The position numbers and the translations under genes are program-made. Below the pieces are notes generated by a model, which ran no database searches, had not been told where the DNA came from, and worked only from the letters and a program-made list of their open reading frames with translations. A stretch of 64,000 nucleotides of DNA from Lycorma delicatula (Eukaryota; Arthropoda; Insecta; Hemiptera; Fulgoridae): the NCBI RefSeq assembly GCF_047948215.1, contig NC_134458.1, positions 138,864,536 through 138,928,535 of the forward strand, read 5' to 3'. This document shows positions 60,085-64,000 of this stretch, piece after piece; position 1 is the stretch's first letter; the number at the start of each line of letters is the position of its first letter.

Positions 60085-60276
60085 CACTTGTAATATTAGG
60101 TAGACCAAACTTGTTGATTCTACTGTTTACAACAAATGCACATCCAACGGTATCATTCTGTTTCGGTCCATCTGTGTATTTATTGCGTCTGGGTTTGTTT
60201 TGGAGAGAACATGTTGAAACATTTGCTGAAAGACGATAGGTAGTGTTGATTATTTATTGTATATCGTAAGGTCAAA

Positions 60277-60547
60277 CATTTGTGTGTGTTGTTGGGCGTT
60301 TGTGTGCGTGTATGTGTATGTTATTGTTCGACATTCGTGAACGTTCGGTGTTGTTTGTGATGACTGATTGTGTACGTGGGCGTGTTACTCCTGAAGTAAT
60401 CCTCTATCAGCGGTTTTCCAGGAGTGGAGGTTTAGTCGGTAGTGCACAGGGCACACATACACACTTAATATCTTGCGGAACCTGTTAGCGAGTTTGACAT
60501 TATTTAGGCGCCCGTAAATGGGGTTCCTCCACCTCTTTAAAAAAAAC
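60277..60547 (+). mobile_element. Small A-tailed insertion in LINE copy B
   Basis: About 270 bp that has no counterpart in copy A at the same place (between the INFI/INFM and FDLTIYNK/FDLMKYNK codons). It ends in a run of A at about 60540-60547, so it is a plus-strand retro-insertion. It contains GGTTTAGTCGGTAG (60429-60442), resembling the reverse complement of the R1-clade 3' motif at 34812 and 44200. The flanks AAGGTCAAACAT and AGAGTCCAAAAT may be a worn duplication. Confidence 0.6.
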
Positions 60548-63500
60548 TAATAAAAGAGTCCAAAATAAAATTTATAAGATTGATTCTCCATGGAGGATAT
60601 GAACAGGGATACGTTGGGAAAATAGGTGTGTCAACATTTAAAAGTTGTAGTAAATGCCAGGTACGAACAGCTATAGGTGCAGTATATCGTGGATGGTTTT
60701 CATACTTTTGTAAATGAGGATTCCCAAGGACTCCGTTAAAAGATAGGTGATTCAGTTGTCCTTTACGATGGGCAAAGTAAGATGCCAGAAGTTGGTCTTG
60801 TCTATCCCAAAGTGACGGTTCCCTGCTCACAACAAGTACGCTGGTGACGGGACTTGGTTTAAAAGCACCTGTAGCAAGACGAAGAAAAGAATGATGTACA
60901 GTATCTAACATCTTAAGCGCGGTATGACGCACAAAAGAGTAGGCGACACAACCATTATCTAAACGGGAACGAACTAAGGAATAATAAAATCGCAACATAC
61001 ATGATCGATCGACTTCCCAATTGGTGTTGTTAAGGACTCGCAGCATATCTAGACGTTTGGAGCATTTCGTTTTTAACTGTTTGATGTGTTTGACCCGCGT
61101 AAGACGGCTGTCAAAAAGTAAACCTAAAAACTTAACATCAGACGATAGAAATTAGCTCTCCATCGTGAAACATTTGCGGGATGAAAGGGTCCTGCATGCG
61201 AGAAAAGACTACACAATTTGTTTTCTCAGGTGAAGCCGGTAACCTTAGACCAAGCTTCAAGACGAGATATAGTGTTCTGCAGTAGGCTCTCTGCTGTGGC
61301 TGTTGAACGGAACGTAATATATATGGCAAGATCATCAACAAATAAAGAACTTGAAACACACATTTACTAATACTGTTGATGACTATAGCAAAAAGGGTGG
61401 CCCTTAATAATACACTTCCTTGAGGCACTCCATTCTCTAAAGTGATGCTACCCGATAAAGAATCTCAACACAACCACGGTCATTTAAGAAACGCCTAATA
61501 AAACCAAGCATACTGCCTCTGATTCCCCATTCATTAAGGGTGTTTAGAATACCATGTCGCCAGGCCATATCGTACGCCTTCTTGATATCAAAGAAGATAG
61601 CGACAAGGCGCTGTCGGAGTAGGGAAGCATTCTGAATAGCTGCTTTCAGCGACACTAAATGGCCAATGGAAGATCGTCCTTGGCGGAAACCACTGTTCGG
61701 GAAACAAAAGGCCATGTCTCTCTAAGTACCACGTAAACCTGCGGTTCACTCATTCTTTTCATCACTTTACATAAAACGCTTGTCAAAGAGATAGGGCTCT
61801 AGCTTGAGGGGCTTGCTTTGTCTTTACCAGGTTTAAGTACTAATATGGCAATGGCTTCTGACCAGACCAATAGGAAGACTTGTGAGGAGAATAAACCATT
61901 ATAAATACATAATAACTAATGTTGTCAGGTCCAGGAGAAGTGTCTCGTAAGTTTTTAACTGCGTGTGACAATTTGTTGAATGAAAATGAAGAGTTTAATT
62001 CACCGACCAAATCAGCAAGTTTAACGATAATACTTTTATCTGTACCTTACCTTGTATCTCTGAAATTCATAAGTGTAAGATGAAGAGAGAGACGGAACAG
62101 TAAGTCTGTCAGGTTATTTGCCACTGCAGTAGGTGATTTAAGGAGTTCTCCGTCATGAACGAGTCCGAGAATAGATTCAGTGATCCGCAAATGCACGGAT
62201 TTTTTCACATAGTAGACGTGGGAGTAGAGCGTGAAATGGTGTCCACGTAGTGCCGATGTTTGTGGATTATGTCTAGTGGTATTCTCAAGTACCAGGGACA
62301 TAACAGAGATAAGCTGATAAAGGCCGTTTGCACCATCGTCATACTGTGACGGGAAGGCTTTATGGTAACCGCTCTAACCTGCCTTTTCAACAATTCATCT
62401 TCATGGCCTTTTGTTCACCTCACGTTCAACACCAAAAGGAATAATAATTGGTCTGTGGTCACTGCCGTAAAAGTGGTCACAAACAGACAATTAAGACGAG
62501 GGAGTAAACTCGGTGAGCACAAGGAGAGGTCGATGTTGGACAGCGTACAAATGATAAGGACATGAAAGTGTATGATCCATCATTCAGTAGATAGAGGTCC
62601 AAGTCTTGTCTCGCTCTGTTTATTGTATTTCCTCGTGAGAAGCAAAATGATGAGACCCATGATATAGGGCATTAAAGTCTCCTACTATTAATGATGGTGA
62701 TGGAATATGTGCCAGGAAATTTGATATGTCTAGAGCATTGAACTCTGAGTATGGTGAGAGATACAAATTGCAGATATGCAATTTGAGAAATTTTTACAGC
62801 AACAGCAGGAATGAGGAGAGCCAGTAGTATCCTTCCAGCCACACTTCATGCCGCATGAAAATGTGGAAGTAGGTGTGGCTACTCCACCAGTTTCTCTGCT
62901 GTCTACAAGACAGTCATATCTCTCACAGAAATAACTTCTGAGCGTAGTTAACTATAGATATTGAATTACAGATAAATATATAAAAAAATTAGTTGTAGGT
63001 GATCTGGTTTTTCTTTTTAGAATTTTTGATTTTAAAAGACTCCAGTGGCCTTGGGTTGGGTGGTTCTTCAACCATACCCTCCAGGTGGTGATCTTGAAAA
63101 ATGGGAAGTAACAGACGACATCCCAGAGGGGGTGGATGTATGGTTTCCCTTAACAGGGAGCTTATTAGATGGCTTACCACACCTGCCTGTACAGGTAAAA
63201 CTTTGGGGACTGGAACTTTGAGAGGGATCCCACTAGCTGCAACTACAGACTTTTTATTCATCTTCGTTAGCTCTAAAATAGTTGCAGTAATTGAAGCAAC
63301 CTGATCAGGTAACATGTGAACAAGTTTTTTCAACTCATTGTAGAATCCACACTGTTGGATACCTGCATTTATAGGGGCTTTACTTGATGTCACGGCAGTG
63401 AAAGAGACATCCAGTGCCTTCTCTTCTTTGAAAGTTGGGTAATGTCGTGAGCGAGCAGAATGTGTTCTCCCACAGTTAGCACATTTTTCCTATGGGTATA

Positions 63501-63625
63501 TGTTGTAATTTGTGTAGTGCTTTGTAGCCCTGCTTGTAGTGGGAACAAAAGCTGCAGAGGCATGGAGACACCAACCCTCAAAATTTTAAAGAGTAAGACT
63601 ACTCATCAGGGGGACCACTAAATTA

Positions 63626-64000
63626 TTTAACAAAATTCATATTTCATAATCAACTTAAAGAATTAATATCTCTAATTTGATTAACCAATTTTTGTCTTCT
63701 TTTAAAGAATAAATATCAAATGAATATACTGGGTATACAAAAAAGAATATCAAGGTTTTAATTTATGTCGCTTGGATGAGGTGTGCAGTGCTGATTTAAG
63801 CTTAGAATCAAAGAAGAAAAAGGACAGTTTTCAGTTTTCTTCAAGCACATTGTCGTAGATTAATTATCTATATTTTTGCTTGACAGCACAGCTAACGAAG
63901 AACCCCCTAAACAGAATGCAGTTTACTAAATGTGAATTTGCAGTTACAGTTCAATGTGCATGCTGTAGAAAGTTTAATTGTGATCCTCCAAGTGACAGTA
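63626..64000. other. AT-rich flank at the window end
   Basis: No gene or repeat boundary recognised. Confidence 0.4.

Larger units (their letters stand above)
59100..63625 (-). mobile_element. I-clade LINE copy B, long but degenerate
   Basis: Same family as copy A (18090-21887), opposite strand. From its 5' side: ORF1 zinc-knuckle region (SARSRHYPTFKEE near 63440), INAGIQQCGFYNELKKLV and DQVASITATILELTKMNKKS (62989-63393), endonuclease block IVGDFNALYHGSHHF near 62660-62700, RT parts NSGFRQGRSSIGHLVSLKAA and FFDIKKAYDMAWRHGILN (61437-61715), PQGSVL near 61425, thumb DRSCMLRFYYSLVRSRLDNG (60537-61046), RNase H YTDGPKQNDTVGCAFVVNSR near 60120-60170 and FTNSCSVLQALEDLYSKHP near 59690. The C-terminus is RCDSRLTVHHTLVTYVCYTA (59133-59414). 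Two later insertions lie in it: a SINE (59804-60084) and a small A-tailed insert (about 60277-60547). Confidence 0.9.

Noticed and set aside
1..64000. CRISPR array or bacterial operon
   Set aside because: No spaced direct repeats of that kind and no bacterial genes; introns and transposons show a eukaryotic genome.

Overview
The window is eukaryotic nuclear DNA, almost certainly from an insect. It has AT-rich introns with GT/AG splice sites, Tc1/mariner and hAT transposons, tRNA-derived SINEs, and many R1-clade and I-clade non-LTR retrotransposons (LINEs). A hemipteran is my best guess from the style of the repeats, but this is an inference and no species is proven. Only two host genes are recognisable, both on the + strand. 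One is the 3' end of Bre1 (RNF20/40-type histone H2B ubiquitin ligase; exons 3664-3758 and 7800-8081). The other is a complete six-exon cytochrome b5-related fatty-acid-desaturase-like gene (47343-58638, 431 codons plus stop, all splice phases consistent).

Layout. 1-8081: Bre1 introns and last two exons, with a mariner relic (761-1887), a hAT copy (2222-3211) and a Tc1/mariner relic (6124-7172) in the introns. 8082-17690: AT-rich intergenic DNA with a second Tc1/mariner-like relic (10850-11873), an RTE-like tail (12570-12990) and an R1-clade fragment (12993-14065) carrying a SINE. 18090-29900: a nested GC-richer block. It holds an I-clade LINE (+) carrying a SINE, then a minus-strand R1-clade LINE in two parts with an internally deleted plus-strand R1-clade element between them, and a hAT element inside ORF1. 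29900-34260: AT-rich, nothing recognised. 34262-40460: a mariner element split by an almost complete minus-strand R1-clade LINE. 42130-46440: an I-clade tail followed by another R1-clade LINE. 46440-58850: the desaturase-like gene region, with a SINE, a 45-bp inverted-repeat element and two faint RT relics. 59100-63625: a second copy of the first I-clade LINE on the minus strand, carrying another SINE and one further small insert.

The two genes are unrelated in function: one modifies chromatin, the other is a membrane lipid enzyme homologue. The rest is a layered transposon record. Several insertions can be dated relative to each other by target-site duplications, by reading frames that close when the insert is removed, and in one case by an empty paralogous site elsewhere in the window. 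I found no bacterial-type system, CRISPR array, viral gene or functional RNA gene. The most useful observations are the nested hAT and SINE insertions with their duplications, the ATGA stop/start overlap between ORF1 and ORF2 in two R1-clade LINEs, a 96-bp near-identical duplication, and an inverted-repeat element with a partial hammerhead-ribozyme-like core.
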